Shown here piece after piece: positions 1-8,939 of a DNA stretch of 64,000 nt (the first letter of the stretch is position 1; every line of letters begins with the position of its first letter). The DNA comes from Spirochaetales bacterium Spiro_09. GTDB lineage: Bacteria; Spirochaetota; Spirochaetia; Treponematales; Treponemataceae. The translations under genes were made by a program, and so were the position numbers. Under the pieces are notes generated by a model that was not told the origin of the DNA, did not search any database, and saw only the letters and a program-made list of their open reading frames with translations. The DNA is taken from positions 45,820 to 109,819 of the forward strand of contig LVBK01000011.1 of assembly GCA_001604385.1 (NCBI GenBank), given 5' to 3'.

Positions 1-836
1 GTTTCAACCGCGGTGAAATTCACTGGCTGGCCGGCGAAATGAATTTATCAAAACTGGCGGATACCTCGCTCGTCAGGGTGTCACCCATGTTCGCAACAGA
101 GTTTTTCTTTTTCAGATCGGTAACCGGACCCTGGAGCGACATGCGTCTGCGCAATGCATATCTTCTGACAATCCCCTATGCCGAACTGAGGGCGGAACGG
201 CTGATACCGGCCAAAACCCTGGTATTCCCCATCTCCGGTTATCCTGAACTGGAGGGACTTGAAAAAACCGATCCAGCCCGCGCACGCGAGCTGGTTGCCG
301 AAGCCGGCATCGGTGACCCGTCCCTCATTCCGCCCCTCGTTGTCAGGATTCCAGATTCTGCCTCCTACAGGAAGATTGCAGACATATTGGTAGCTGCATG
401 GACGAAGGAGGGGTTTCCCGCAACGCTGGAGGTTGTTCCCTTTCAGGGATATTACGCCTCGCTGAGGAAAAATGATTACGGACTGGGCATTACATCATGG
501 ATTGGTGATTTTGCCGACCCCCTCGCGTTTCTGGAGATGTTCAGGCCGACGTCAACCCTGAATGATTCAGGATGGTCAAACGAAACCTTTGAAAACTTGA
601 TACGGGAAGCTTCGGCAGAAAAATCGACCGAAAAGCGCTATGGCAAACTAGCCGATGCCGAACGACTGCTCCTGTCAGAGGGAGTCATCATACCGGTAGG
701 ACACAATCCCTCGCTGAACGTCATTGACACATCCGCCCTGACCGGCTGGTATGTCAACGCGCTTGATATTCATCCGTTCAAGTTCATCAAATTTATCCCG
801 GGCTCGATTCTCCCCGGCGTCGTCATGGCCCGGTAA
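1..836 (+). CDS. Peptide ABC transporter substrate-binding protein, C-terminal part
   Basis: This is the C-terminal part of a family 5 extracellular solute-binding protein (oligopeptide/dipeptide-binding type). It would deliver peptides to an ABC permease in the inner membrane. The reading frame is open to the left edge, so the gene begins outside the window. The ATG at 39 is internal, because the residues before it (FNRGEIHWLAGE) fit the family's usual GEIDWL stretch. About 278 residues are visible. They include the helix that releases a Lys-Thr-Asp-Pro-Ala-Arg-Ala run ('LEKTDPARARELVAEAG') and the terminal region that normally closes the second lobe. The partner permease genes are not in view. 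The protein family is clear; the substrate is not. Confidence 0.85.
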   Translation, partial: FNRGEIHWLAGEMNLSKLADTSLVRVSPMFATEFFFFRSVTGPWSDMRLRNAYLLTIPYAELRAERLIPAKTLVFPISGYPELEGLEKTDPARARELVAEAGIGDPSLIPPLVVRIPDSASYRKIADILVAAWTKEGFPATLEVVPFQGYYASLRKNDYGLGITSWIGDFADPLAFLEMFRPTSTLNDSGWSNETFENLIREASAEKSTEKRYGKLADAERLLLSEGVIIPVGHNPSLNVIDTSALTGWYVNALDIHPFKFIKFIPGSILPGVVMAR

Positions 837-873
837 ACACGTGAAATGGAGCCCTGACTATCGGGACACAGGC

Positions 874-902
874 TTGGCCAGACGGTTTTTTTGTGCTATA
901 AT
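874..902 (+). promoter_or_regulatory. carD promoter (leaderless)
   Basis: The -35 is TTGGCC (874-879), followed by a 17-bp spacer and a perfect TATAAT -10 (897-902) preceded by TG at 894-895 (extended -10). The ATG of carD is at 911, eight bases after the -10, so transcription should begin at about 909. No Shine-Dalgarno sequence fits in between. Confidence 0.7.
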
Positions 903-910
903 TGATCGGT

Positions 911-1528
911 ATGAGTCAAACTACCACTTTTTCTGTCGAGCAGAAGATCGTATACCCCAGTCAGGGTGTCGGAAAAATTACCGAAATTAAAGAGAAACTC
1001 TTCAAGAATGAATCGGTTTTGTATTATGTCATTTATCTTGATGTTTCCGATATGACGGTCATGGTTCCCGTCAATAAGGCTGAAGATCTTGGAATTCGTG
1101 CCATTGTGTCACCGGAAGAGGCCCAAAAGGCACTGGATCTTATCTCCCAGGAATTTGAGCCCATTCCCTCTGACTGGAAACTGCGGTATCAAATTAACCT
1201 TGATCTTCTTAAAAAAGGCAGTGTTATCGACATTGCGACCATAGTACGTTCGTTGTACCACCGCAGCAAGGTAAAAGAGTTGCCCATACTTGAACGAAAA
1301 CTCTACGATTCTGCACGCAAGCTGCTTGAAGACGAAATCACCTATGCGCTGGAAAAACCCCGCGATGAGGTTGAAGCGCTCATACATACGCATCTCGAAC
1401 CGTTCGGAGAGGCCCTTCCCAAGGCACCGAAAGAAGTCACACCGGTTCTTGAGGACGACGATGACTTTATCGATGATGATCTTGAACAGGAAGATGAAAC
1501 AGATGACGGGGATGAATCGGACGAATAA
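911..1528 (+). CDS. carD: CarD family RNA polymerase-interacting regulator
   Basis: This is a CarD-type protein of 205 residues. The family binds the RNA polymerase beta subunit and stabilises open promoter complexes. The N-terminal RNAP-interaction fold is visible (FSVEQKIVYPSQGVGKI, residues about 7-23). The helical DNA-binding part follows. The C-terminus (about residue 180 on) is a strongly acidic tail of Asp and Glu, an addition to the usual ~160-residue core. The start is placed at ATG 911 rather than an upstream in-frame TTG at 902, because the TTG falls in the -10 box. The gene is followed after 3 bases by ispD, and the carD-ispD-ispF order is also known from mycobacteria. Translation is probably leaderless. 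Confidence 0.92.
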   Translation: MSQTTTFSVEQKIVYPSQGVGKITEIKEKLFKNESVLYYVIYLDVSDMTVMVPVNKAEDLGIRAIVSPEEAQKALDLISQEFEPIPSDWKLRYQINLDLLKKGSVIDIATIVRSLYHRSKVKELPILERKLYDSARKLLEDEITYALEKPRDEVEALIHTHLEPFGEALPKAPKEVTPVLEDDDDFIDDDLEQEDETDDGDESDE

Positions 1529-1531
1529 GCG

Positions 1532-2230
1532 ATGACATTCGCGCTGATTATAACGGCTGCAGGAAGTTCACAGCGTATGGGCGGTACGCTCAAAAAAGAG
1601 TATCTGCCCCTTGACCCGCATGGAGACGGATCCGTCAGTGTGTTGTCACAGGTTCTGTATTCCTTTTTATCGGCGGGAACCTTTCAACCCGTTGTCATCA
1701 CAATACCACCCGGGGGCGCTGAAGAGGCGGCAACAGTTCTTGCGCGCGATCACCGCCTCCATGAATTCGATATTTTCCCCCGGGGTATTCACTTCACCGA
1801 AGGAGGCGCCAGCCGTCAGGCTTCCGTCCTCAGGGGGATGGAAGCTGTTTCGGTTCATGGCAGCCCGGATGCGGTCCTGATCCATGACGGCGCCCGCCCC
1901 TGGATTACCCCCCGACTGATCCGCCTTGTCTGCGATGACTGCATCGCCCACGGCGCATCCGTTCCCGGCATGACACCCGTCGACACGCAGAAGGAAATTG
2001 ACGGGACCGGCACCATTGTGCGCCATTTGCAGCGGGATCGCCTGGTGTCGGTACAAACCCCGCAGGCTTTTTTGTTTCTCCCCTTGCTTGATGCGCACAG
2101 GAAGGCGGCAACGGATGGCGAAGCATACACCGATGACACGGCAATATGGTCCCGTTATGCGGGATCAGTCCATGTCTGCAGCGGCGAGCACTCGAACAAG
2201 AAAATAACCTGGCCAGGAGATATCGGATGA
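1532..2230 (+). CDS. ispD: 2-C-methyl-D-erythritol 4-phosphate cytidylyltransferase
   Basis: IspD (232 aa) couples CTP to MEP in the non-mevalonate isoprenoid pathway, in the cytoplasm. The nucleotide-binding loop is at residues 8-18 (TAAGSSQRMGG), with the Lys pair at 21-22 just after it. The DGARP signature is at 119-123. The length matches the family (about 230 aa). The gene starts 3 bases after the carD stop without a Shine-Dalgarno sequence, so translation is probably coupled to carD. Its stop overlaps the ispF start by 4 bases (ATGA). It lies next to its pathway partner ispF; the intermediate kinase IspE is not in the window. Confidence 0.95.
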   Translation: MTFALIITAAGSSQRMGGTLKKEYLPLDPHGDGSVSVLSQVLYSFLSAGTFQPVVITIPPGGAEEAATVLARDHRLHEFDIFPRGIHFTEGGASRQASVLRGMEAVSVHGSPDAVLIHDGARPWITPRLIRLVCDDCIAHGASVPGMTPVDTQKEIDGTGTIVRHLQRDRLVSVQTPQAFLFLPLLDAHRKAATDGEAYTDDTAIWSRYAGSVHVCSGEHSNKKITWPGDIG

Positions 2231-2700
2231 TTCGCATAGGACTCGGATACGACCTTCACCGGCTCGTCGAGGGTAGAAGACTCATGCTCGGCGGCGTACA
2301 AATTCCCCACGACAAGGGTGAAGACGCTCATTCCGACGGTGATGTCCTCCTGCACGCCATTACTGACGCCCTGCTCGGAGCGGCTGCACTGGGAGATATC
2401 GGAGAACTGTTTCCGCCCTCCGATATGCGCTGGAAAAATGCGGACTCGGCGGCGCTTTTAGGTACGGCCTACGAGCGTGTCCTCCGTGAAGGCTGGAAGA
2501 TAGTCAATCTGGACTGCGTTATCGCCATTGAAAAGCCGAAACTCCTGCCCTACCGAACCAGTATACGCGAATCAATTTCTTCCATATTGCACATCCCGCT
2601 TGACGCGGTCTTCATCAAGGCAAAAACCGGCGAGCAGCTGGGACCCATTGGCGAACAACAGGCTGTCGAAGTATGGGCAAATTGTTTACTGGAACGCTGA
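2227..2700 (+). CDS. ispF: 2-C-methyl-D-erythritol 2,4-cyclodiphosphate synthase
   Basis: IspF (157 aa) forms the cyclic diphosphate in the MEP pathway and normally works as a trimer with a zinc ion per active site. The three expected metal ligands are present at Asp9, His11 (YDLHRL) and His43 (DGDVLLHAITDAL). The FIKAKTGEQLG region near residue 130 carries the conserved Thr/Glu pair. The start at 2227 gives the standard N-terminus and overlaps the ispD stop by 4 bases. The gene ends 19 bases before the end of the convergent coiled-coil gene. Confidence 0.95.
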   Translation: MIRIGLGYDLHRLVEGRRLMLGGVQIPHDKGEDAHSDGDVLLHAITDALLGAAALGDIGELFPPSDMRWKNADSAALLGTAYERVLREGWKIVNLDCVIAIEKPKLLPYRTSIRESISSILHIPLDAVFIKAKTGEQLGPIGEQQAVEVWANCLLER

Positions 2701-2719
2701 ATTCCGGTTTCAGTGCCAC

Positions 2720-5700
2720 TTACCGCTGGGGTAATTCAAGTATAAGCTCGACCTCGCCCCGCGAGAGCTTCAGGGCGCGGGCAATTTCATCGGTCTTCCA
2801 TCCCTGGTGTGCAAGTTTCACGACATTCTCGCGTATGCCCGGCGACGGCGCACCGCTCGTTTTTTTGGCCGGGGACTCATCCTTGAGCAAGTCGGACAAT
2901 AGTTTAAGCTGATCCTGGGATTGCCGGGAAATTTCCTCAAGACGGGTTTCGGTACGGGCAAGCCATTCACGGGCAGTTTGCATCTTTTCGGTACGCTTTT
3001 CGACCTCTTCAAGAATTCCGTCAAGGTCCGACAGTTTTTCGACCAGTGATGAAGCCTTGTCCCGGTTTTCAAGCACCAGTGCAATATTGGTGCGAACCTC
3101 TTCCAGTTCGGCGGGTACCGACGAAACCGCCTGACGGTACGTAGCAACTTCTTTTTCCAGGGATTTTAAATCCTCGAAGGCCCGGTCTATTCCTTCCACC
3201 GTCTGGTCCAGCACAAGAGACTTTTTATCAAGACGCTCATATCGGCCGTTGACCTCGGCAATAATCTCCTCAAAGCGTCGTATCTGTACCTGGAATTGCT
3301 GGAGGTCATCGTTTGTTACGGTAAACTCGCTCAACTTGCGGTCTATCGAATCGGAGAGAGCCAACAGCTTGTTAAAGTCACTTTCAAGAATGTCAACCCG
3401 CTTTTTCTCGGTCAGGAACCGGGTAATTTTCTGCGAGGACTCCTCTTCCAGCTTGCGAACCTTTTGATACTGCTGTTCCAGATTTTTCATGGTTTCACGG
3501 TACACATCAAGGCGTGACAGTTCACCCTTCAGGTTGTCGATGCCAGTTTCAAGGGAGGTCCGTAATTCCTCTGCCCGATCGAATACCCGTGTCTGGGCAA
3601 TAAAGGCCTTTTGTTTACGGTCAATTTCTTCAAGGGTTTGACCGAGCACTGAGGTATCCGCCTCAAGTTTTTGTACAAGACCCGCGCGCGTTTTATCCAG
3701 ATTGTCCCGCATGTCCTGAATGGACTGCCGGACGAGCTTGATGGTCTGATCGGTTTCAACCGATGTTTCCCGGATACGGCGGGCTGTTTCCCCTGCCATT
3801 TCGTCATAGGCCCGAGTGAAGGACTCGAGTGCCTCGGTTGTCTTCCGGTTGAATTCCTGTTCGGTACGGACCATATCGCTTTTCAATTCGTCAAGGGAAC
3901 GTTGCAGGGCATCCTGTTCGGTACGGGTTTCAGTCATAAAGGCTCGATACTGATCGTCATATCCGTCCTTCAAGGACGCTATTGCGGAATCGGTCGCCCC
4001 CGACAAACCTTCGAGGCGCTCGGATAGCTGGGCTTGCGAGGAGGAAAACAGTTGTTCGTTCCGGGCTTGCCAGGCAGCAAAGGCGCCTTTCATTTCTTCA
4101 AGCGTACCGGCTGCGTCGGTACGCGCGCCCTCGATGATTTCGGCAAAACCGCGTGTCTTAAGCTCAATGTCCCGTTCCTGGTTACGCAAGAGCTCCAAAA
4201 GATTAATATGATGAGAGTCAAATTCGTTGCGGGCATGCTGTTCGGCCGCCTTGCGCGCTTCGGCGAAATCAGTACGGAATTGCTCGACAAAGGCATGGAT
4301 TGACGTATCGCTTTCGGTAATCTTCCCCCGCAACTCCGCCTCAACGGAGGCAATATGGGACTCAAGCCGGTCAGTGTGCTGGCGATATTGATCCGAGATG
4401 GCAGCAAGACGTTCCTTGAGGTCTGCGGCATATATGGCCTCAAGATCGGACCGGGAGGCCTCGGCCTCAGCGGACAGATTTTCAAGGCGGCTGTCGACAT
4501 TCTCTTTCCAGCCGTCAAGCGCCGCGGTGATAGCATCGCTTCGTTTGGAAAGATCCGCGAAAAAGTCGTCTTCAAACATCTTGAGTTTGGCTGACACATT
4601 GTCGTACGCACGGGACTTCAATTCATTCAGCCCGCTCTCCAGGGTGTTCATACGGTCAGACAGAACAAGCGCATCCTGCTCGAATTTGGCGACAAAGCCA
4701 TTCTGCCGGTTTTGCTGCTCCGCAGTCCACTGCGTAAAGCCGGAAAGAACCCGTTTTTCGGTTTCGCCCAGGGCGATATGCAGCTGGGCGTCCAGCTGCT
4801 CCGCATCGGTCACCAGGCGTTCAAAACCGGCAATGCGGCTCTCGATATCAACGTTGAATACGTCGAGTTTTCCGGTAAGGTTTTCGACAGACTGATTGAC
4901 GCCGGCTTCCGCTTTGCGTAGTTCCGTTTGCATCCGCTGTTCGAGTCCGGCCAGATCGCCCTGCAGGTTGCGTTCTGCGTCCTCAAGGAGGCGGGCAACC
5001 TCGCTCCGTATGCGCGAAACAGAGGCTTCAGTGCCCTGGCGAGATTCCGTAACTGTGTTTTCAACCACACGACTGTGTTCCTCGAGGCGGTCCGAGAGAG
5101 CGGCGAGTCGCTCCTCGAGAGTATCCTGTACAGTTTTCAGGCGTAAAAGAGCTTCCTCCCTGCTCTTTCCCAGCTGCAATGCAAATTGAGCTTCACCCGA
5201 AGCGATGGTCTCGCCGATACCGGCTATGTGAGCCGAAACGTTCTGATCCACACGGGCAAGCTGCTCTTCATACAGACCTCGCTGTTCGGCAAGACGATGT
5301 TCATACTCGGTTCGCAGTGCTTCAAGCCGATCTGCAAGAGTGTCCCGGCTTTTTTGCAAATTGACCGCCAATTCGGAATCTCCCGCGGTAATAGCGCGTT
5401 CAAGATTCTGCACATGCTGTGAAAGGCGGCTGTCAAGTTCCGAAAAGACCTGTTCGAAACGCGAGCGGTTTTCCGCAAGTGCACGCGAGGTGGTTGAAAC
5501 ATCTGATTCAAGCTGGTTGCCGAGTGAAGAAATACCCTCGCTCAACCGGAGAGACAGGGATTCGGTTTCCTGCACAAGGGCTTCTGAAAGTTCCGCAAGA
5601 AGGGAACGGGAAAGTTCCTCCTGCCGGGAAAGATCCGCAGTCAAGGACTCGAGCCGGGATTGTGATTCTCCCTGAATGCGGCTGACAGTGGCAGAAAAGT

Positions 5701-6778
5701 TTTTTTCCAGCTCATCGGTTTCAGCGCGGGAACGTTCAAGAGCCAAAGAAACGGTCTGTTCGGCACTGCTTTCAATACGATGCAATTCCGCCTCGATCTG
5801 CTCAATCCGCGATTGCACGAGAGACTCGGAAGAGCGCACATGGTCTTCAATACGCGAAACGGCCGATTCCGTATCGCTTTCAAGCCGGCGTACCTCGGAA
5901 CGGGTACTTTCAAGGTATTCGTCAGCCTCGGCCTGCCAGGTAGTCTTGAAAGATTTGACCAGAGCCTGGACTTCATGGATACGTTCCTTTGTCTGCTCAT
6001 GAAGGGTGGCTGTTTTCTCTTCGACCGCTTCACGGTATTTTGCGAGCCGTTCCGTTGCCTGCTCCTTCAATTTTGAGAAGGCAGAATCCTCAAGAGCATC
6101 AGCCTTTTTGGCAGCTTCTGTAAATGCTTTTTGATAGAGTTCCTTCAAGCGGTTGGTGCCCTGTTCAAGCAGAATGGCCCCTTCCGATTCGGCCCGGACA
6201 ACACGTTGTTCCAGGGCCGACATGGTGCCGGACAGGCGTTCCAGGGTTTCGGCATGAATCGAAGAAAGCATGACCCGGTTGTCCTCGGCGCATTGAGCGC
6301 GCAGTTCGGGCAGGCCCTTCGCAATATCTTCCAGCTGTTTGCGCGAAGCAAGTATTTTTTTTGCAAGAGAATCCGCAAAATCGGATTCATCCCGGACAGC
6401 GGCGAGATTTTTTTCCGCGAGAGCGGTCATCTCGAGCAATTGGGACAGTGTTGCGTCGTAGCCGTCAATGCGCTTGCCGAAATTCTCGACCGACTGAACG
6501 CGCTCAAGCAAGGCATTTTCGCGTTCCGCAATGTCGGCCCGGATGCTCTCAAGCCGATTAACGGCGGCCACCGCTTTTGACTGCTGGACATCAAGCGCAA
6601 TCGACGACTCTTCAAGACGGTTCATGCGTTCTTTCATGAACAGTTCAAGCTCTTCTTTCAGTTTGTCCGAGAATTTTTTTATTTTTTCCAGGGACCGGTT
6701 GTTTTTGTCAAGCTGTCGGAAAACAATAACCATTGCGAGACAAATAATGAGGGTTATAATATTTCCGGGAGTAATCAT
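2720..6778 (-). CDS. Giant spirochaetal coiled-coil protein (SpiroCoCo-type)
   Basis: This is a 1352-residue protein with an N-terminal membrane anchor (about residues 8-24, IITLIICLAMVIVFRQ). It continues as more than 1100 residues of almost uninterrupted Glu/Arg/Leu/Ala-rich coiled coil with many Ser-Arg-Leu-Glu heptad-like repeats. A short globular tail (about residues 1305-1352, ending HQGWKTDEIARALKLSRGEVELILELPQR in pieces) reads like a small helix-turn-helix. The architecture matches the spirochaete-specific long coiled-coil family annotated as SpiroCoCo. A scaffold or cytoskeletal role along the inner membrane is an inference. It is the last gene of the minus-strand block, 68 bases after the HAD gene. 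A modest AAAAAGGG lies upstream of its ATG. Confidence 0.85.
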   Translation of the reverse strand: MITPGNIITLIICLAMVIVFRQLDKNNRSLEKIKKFSDKLKEELELFMKERMNRLEESSIALDVQQSKAVAAVNRLESIRADIAERENALLERVQSVENFGKRIDGYDATLSQLLEMTALAEKNLAAVRDESDFADSLAKKILASRKQLEDIAKGLPELRAQCAEDNRVMLSSIHAETLERLSGTMSALEQRVVRAESEGAILLEQGTNRLKELYQKAFTEAAKKADALEDSAFSKLKEQATERLAKYREAVEEKTATLHEQTKERIHEVQALVKSFKTTWQAEADEYLESTRSEVRRLESDTESAVSRIEDHVRSSESLVQSRIEQIEAELHRIESSAEQTVSLALERSRAETDELEKNFSATVSRIQGESQSRLESLTADLSRQEELSRSLLAELSEALVQETESLSLRLSEGISSLGNQLESDVSTTSRALAENRSRFEQVFSELDSRLSQHVQNLERAITAGDSELAVNLQKSRDTLADRLEALRTEYEHRLAEQRGLYEEQLARVDQNVSAHIAGIGETIASGEAQFALQLGKSREEALLRLKTVQDTLEERLAALSDRLEEHSRVVENTVTESRQGTEASVSRIRSEVARLLEDAERNLQGDLAGLEQRMQTELRKAEAGVNQSVENLTGKLDVFNVDIESRIAGFERLVTDAEQLDAQLHIALGETEKRVLSGFTQWTAEQQNRQNGFVAKFEQDALVLSDRMNTLESGLNELKSRAYDNVSAKLKMFEDDFFADLSKRSDAITAALDGWKENVDSRLENLSAEAEASRSDLEAIYAADLKERLAAISDQYRQHTDRLESHIASVEAELRGKITESDTSIHAFVEQFRTDFAEARKAAEQHARNEFDSHHINLLELLRNQERDIELKTRGFAEIIEGARTDAAGTLEEMKGAFAAWQARNEQLFSSSQAQLSERLEGLSGATDSAIASLKDGYDDQYRAFMTETRTEQDALQRSLDELKSDMVRTEQEFNRKTTEALESFTRAYDEMAGETARRIRETSVETDQTIKLVRQSIQDMRDNLDKTRAGLVQKLEADTSVLGQTLEEIDRKQKAFIAQTRVFDRAEELRTSLETGIDNLKGELSRLDVYRETMKNLEQQYQKVRKLEEESSQKITRFLTEKKRVDILESDFNKLLALSDSIDRKLSEFTVTNDDLQQFQVQIRRFEEIIAEVNGRYERLDKKSLVLDQTVEGIDRAFEDLKSLEKEVATYRQAVSSVPAELEEVRTNIALVLENRDKASSLVEKLSDLDGILEEVEKRTEKMQTAREWLARTETRLEEISRQSQDQLKLLSDLLKDESPAKKTSGAPSPGIRENVVKLAHQGWKTDEIARALKLSRGEVELILELPQR

Positions 6779-6846
6779 CGTCGTCCGCCCTTTTTTTTTC
6801 CAGATTAGCAGATTGCTTATAAAACCGGAAACACAGTTTCAATGAG

Positions 6847-7536
6847 TTATTTTAGCACATCACCGGTCAATTGGCGATAGGAAGTAAATGAAATGTCGGC
6901 GTCGGGAATCCGCTTTCCGAGCGCCCGGGCAAACGGATGGACAATACATGCGGTTTTCATGCCGACACCCGAAGCTCCCACTACATCCGAGGCTTGGCTG
7001 TTTCCGACATACAACACCCGGGAGGGCTCGACTCCAAGAGTAGAAGCCAGATCAAGGAAGGGAACCGGCGACGGCTTGAGGGCTCCGCATTCCTCGGAGC
7101 CGAGGATACAGTCACACAGAGGCGCAAGTCCCCATATATCCTCTTTTTGGGAGGGTAAAAAATCGGAAAGTATCCCGATTTTCAGGCCGGACTCACGGAA
7201 TGCGGTAAAGGTTTCAAGCAGGTGGGGAAAGGGCCGAACCCGGCGAAAAAGGGGTTTCCAACCCTCATAGATGAGGTCGTCGATGTATTCCATCATGGAC
7301 TCGACATCACCGCCCCTGCGTTCGGCCATCAGGGATGCCTGCCAGCGAAAAAAATCGTCATGACGCTGGGCGGGGTGGGCTTCCTGCCACAGACGGATCT
7401 GCTTTCTGACCCCGCCAAAATCAATCATGAACGACAGATTGCGTACGATAAAGGGAATGATAATACGATGTAGGGCTGCATCGGGATACAGGGTGCCGTC
7501 AATATCGAAGGCAACGGCATCAATTTCTGATCTCAT
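6847..7536 (-). CDS. HAD superfamily hydrolase
   Basis: This is a 229-residue haloacid dehalogenase-type phosphatase. Motif I is DIDGT at residues 11-15 (nucleophile Asp11, acid Asp13). Motif II is the Ser of GILSD, motif III the Lys of ALKPSP, and motif IV is GNSQASD. An alpha-helical C1 cap fills residues 20-110. The substrate cannot be read from the sequence; the family covers small phosphorylated metabolites such as phosphoglycolate. The ATG overlaps the tonB stop by 4 bases, so it is probably translated from the tonB mRNA. Confidence 0.85.
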   Translation of the reverse strand: MRSEIDAVAFDIDGTLYPDAALHRIIIPFIVRNLSFMIDFGGVRKQIRLWQEAHPAQRHDDFFRWQASLMAERRGGDVESMMEYIDDLIYEGWKPLFRRVRPFPHLLETFTAFRESGLKIGILSDFLPSQKEDIWGLAPLCDCILGSEECGALKPSPVPFLDLASTLGVEPSRVLYVGNSQASDVVGASGVGMKTACIVHPFARALGKRIPDADISFTSYRQLTGDVLK

Positions 7537-8528
7537 TGTACTTTTATACTATACGAAAACCTGGCCTGTCCATCCTGAAGTCCGCTTTCAAAGCGCCACC
7601 GGGCAAATTCATTTCTGAGCCACTCACGAACGTCCGGTGGAAGGAGCGCCGACGGGGTAAAGATGACAAGGGATCCGGGAACTGAACCGTCGGCCCGCAC
7701 GGTAAATTGAACTGTAATGGTTCGATCTGAATCAATTTGGCGTGCAAGATTGTCGGGCAAGTGTATCTCTGCCCGAACCGGGCTTATGAGCCTGCGGGTG
7801 CCACCCTCAAAGCTGATGCCCCCAAGCGTTGAGGTACGCTCACCCGCTGATCCGCTTTCCCGGCTCGCCGGCGCGGCGGTTTCCCCGGAAGCGACAACAG
7901 TACGGGCACCCGCTATCTGCGACAGAGCCTCACCGGTAGCAGCGGAGGCAGCGGTGCTTTTTCGTGCAGAGGAGGCGTCGCTTCGCACCGGTCCGTCCTG
8001 TTCGGTACCCACAAGGGCAGCGCTGCCTTCAAGTTCGGCAGAAGGGTTTCCCCGGGGCGGCGCTGTAGTCTGTGTCGGACGATCCGAGGTTCGGCTGCTC
8101 GAGAAATCAAGGAATTCTGCTTCGCCGACAGTATTGTTCGAGGATATAACCGGTTGGGGAAAATCCGGAATACCGAGTCCCTCCGAGCTGGAAGTCGCGG
8201 GTTTTACAGTTTGCCCGCCCCGCGCCGGAGAGGTCGGCTGACGGGCAGTCGGGCGCGGGGGAGAGACTGCGGGAGCCGCGGGAGCCGTGGGTGCAGACGG
8301 TGAAGGTGCCGCCGGTTCGGGCGCAGGAGATTGCTCCGACCGGGAAACGGCTTCCGGATAAGAAGGAGGAGAAAGGGTGATACTGACAACCGGAAAGTCG
8401 GGTGTCTTTATATCCGAGCGCTCGAGGGGAACAAGAGCGATCACTACCAGAAAGGCCGCCCATAAGCCGAGGCTTCCGAGAGAACTGTGCAGCAGTCTTT
8501 TCCGGTCCTGATAGGTCAATTCTGTCAT
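7533..8528 (-). CDS. TonB/TolA-like energy-transducing periplasmic protein
   Basis: This is a 331-residue protein with one N-terminal membrane anchor (about residues 15-32). Next is a long Pro/Ala/Ser-rich periplasmic linker (about 60-240). The C-terminal domain (about 255-331) resembles the TonB C-terminal fold, with FTVRADGSVPGSLVIF and then WLRNEFARWRF. With the upstream exbB and exbD genes it makes a complete proton-motive-force-driven unit. The start has AGGA 7 bases upstream and follows exbD after 3 bases. Whether it acts as TonB (receptor energising) or as TolA (envelope constriction) is not settled by the sequence. The YbgF-like TPR gene nearby favours a Tol-like role. Confidence 0.8.
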   Translation of the reverse strand: MTELTYQDRKRLLHSSLGSLGLWAAFLVVIALVPLERSDIKTPDFPVVSITLSPPSYPEAVSRSEQSPAPEPAAPSPSAPTAPAAPAVSPPRPTARQPTSPARGGQTVKPATSSSEGLGIPDFPQPVISSNNTVGEAEFLDFSSSRTSDRPTQTTAPPRGNPSAELEGSAALVGTEQDGPVRSDASSARKSTAASAATGEALSQIAGARTVVASGETAAPASRESGSAGERTSTLGGISFEGGTRRLISPVRAEIHLPDNLARQIDSDRTITVQFTVRADGSVPGSLVIFTPSALLPPDVREWLRNEFARWRFESGLQDGQARFSYSIKVQ

Positions 8529-8531
8529 CGC

Positions 8532-8939
8532 TCAGTCCTGATTCCGTGCCCGTAAATTCACACCGGTATAGCCAGTGCGTCGCAATGAATCCAGTATGCG
8601 TACAATCATTCCGTTTGGAACGACCGCATCGGCCTCAAGACTGACCGGAACCGCGTCACGCCCGTCAGCTGCAGCCAAAACATTCAACGCGTCCTCGAGA
8701 CTTTCGAGCTCGACGGCTTCACTGTTTACAAATATCTCCCCGCCGGCAGAAACGGTTATGGTTATTCCCGATGTACGGATGCCCTCTGCGGTTGAAGACT
8801 GCGGCAGATCAAGCGATATACCGGGCAAGACCGCAAACGTTGTCGATACCAGAAAGAAGAGTATAAGCTGGAATACGACATCTATCATGGGCACCAGGTC
8901 AACGACAGCCCTGGTTTCCAGTTTGCGTTTAAATTTCAT
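8532..8939 (-). CDS. ExbD/TolR family biopolymer transport protein
   Basis: This is a 135-residue ExbD/TolR protein with one transmembrane helix at about residues 14-36. It carries the key Asp of LVPMIDVVFQLILFF that takes part in proton conduction. The rest is a periplasmic domain. The start is placed at ATG 8939 (MKFKRK), overlapping the exbB stop by 11 bases; a TTG at 8960 is possible but would give an unusual Arg-rich N-terminus. It sits between exbB and tonB in one transcription unit. Confidence 0.9.
   Translation of the reverse strand: MKFKRKLETRAVVDLVPMIDVVFQLILFFLVSTTFAVLPGISLDLPQSSTAEGIRTSGITITVSAGGEIFVNSEAVELESLEDALNVLAAADGRDAVPVSLEADAVVPNGMIVRILDSLRRTGYTGVNLRARNQD

Noticed and set aside
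3249..6580. Several plus-strand frames of 80-150 codons opposite the coiled-coil gene
   Set aside because: They come from the repetitive Glu/Arg/Ser codons of the coiled coil and have no Shine-Dalgarno sequence, promoter or recognisable product.
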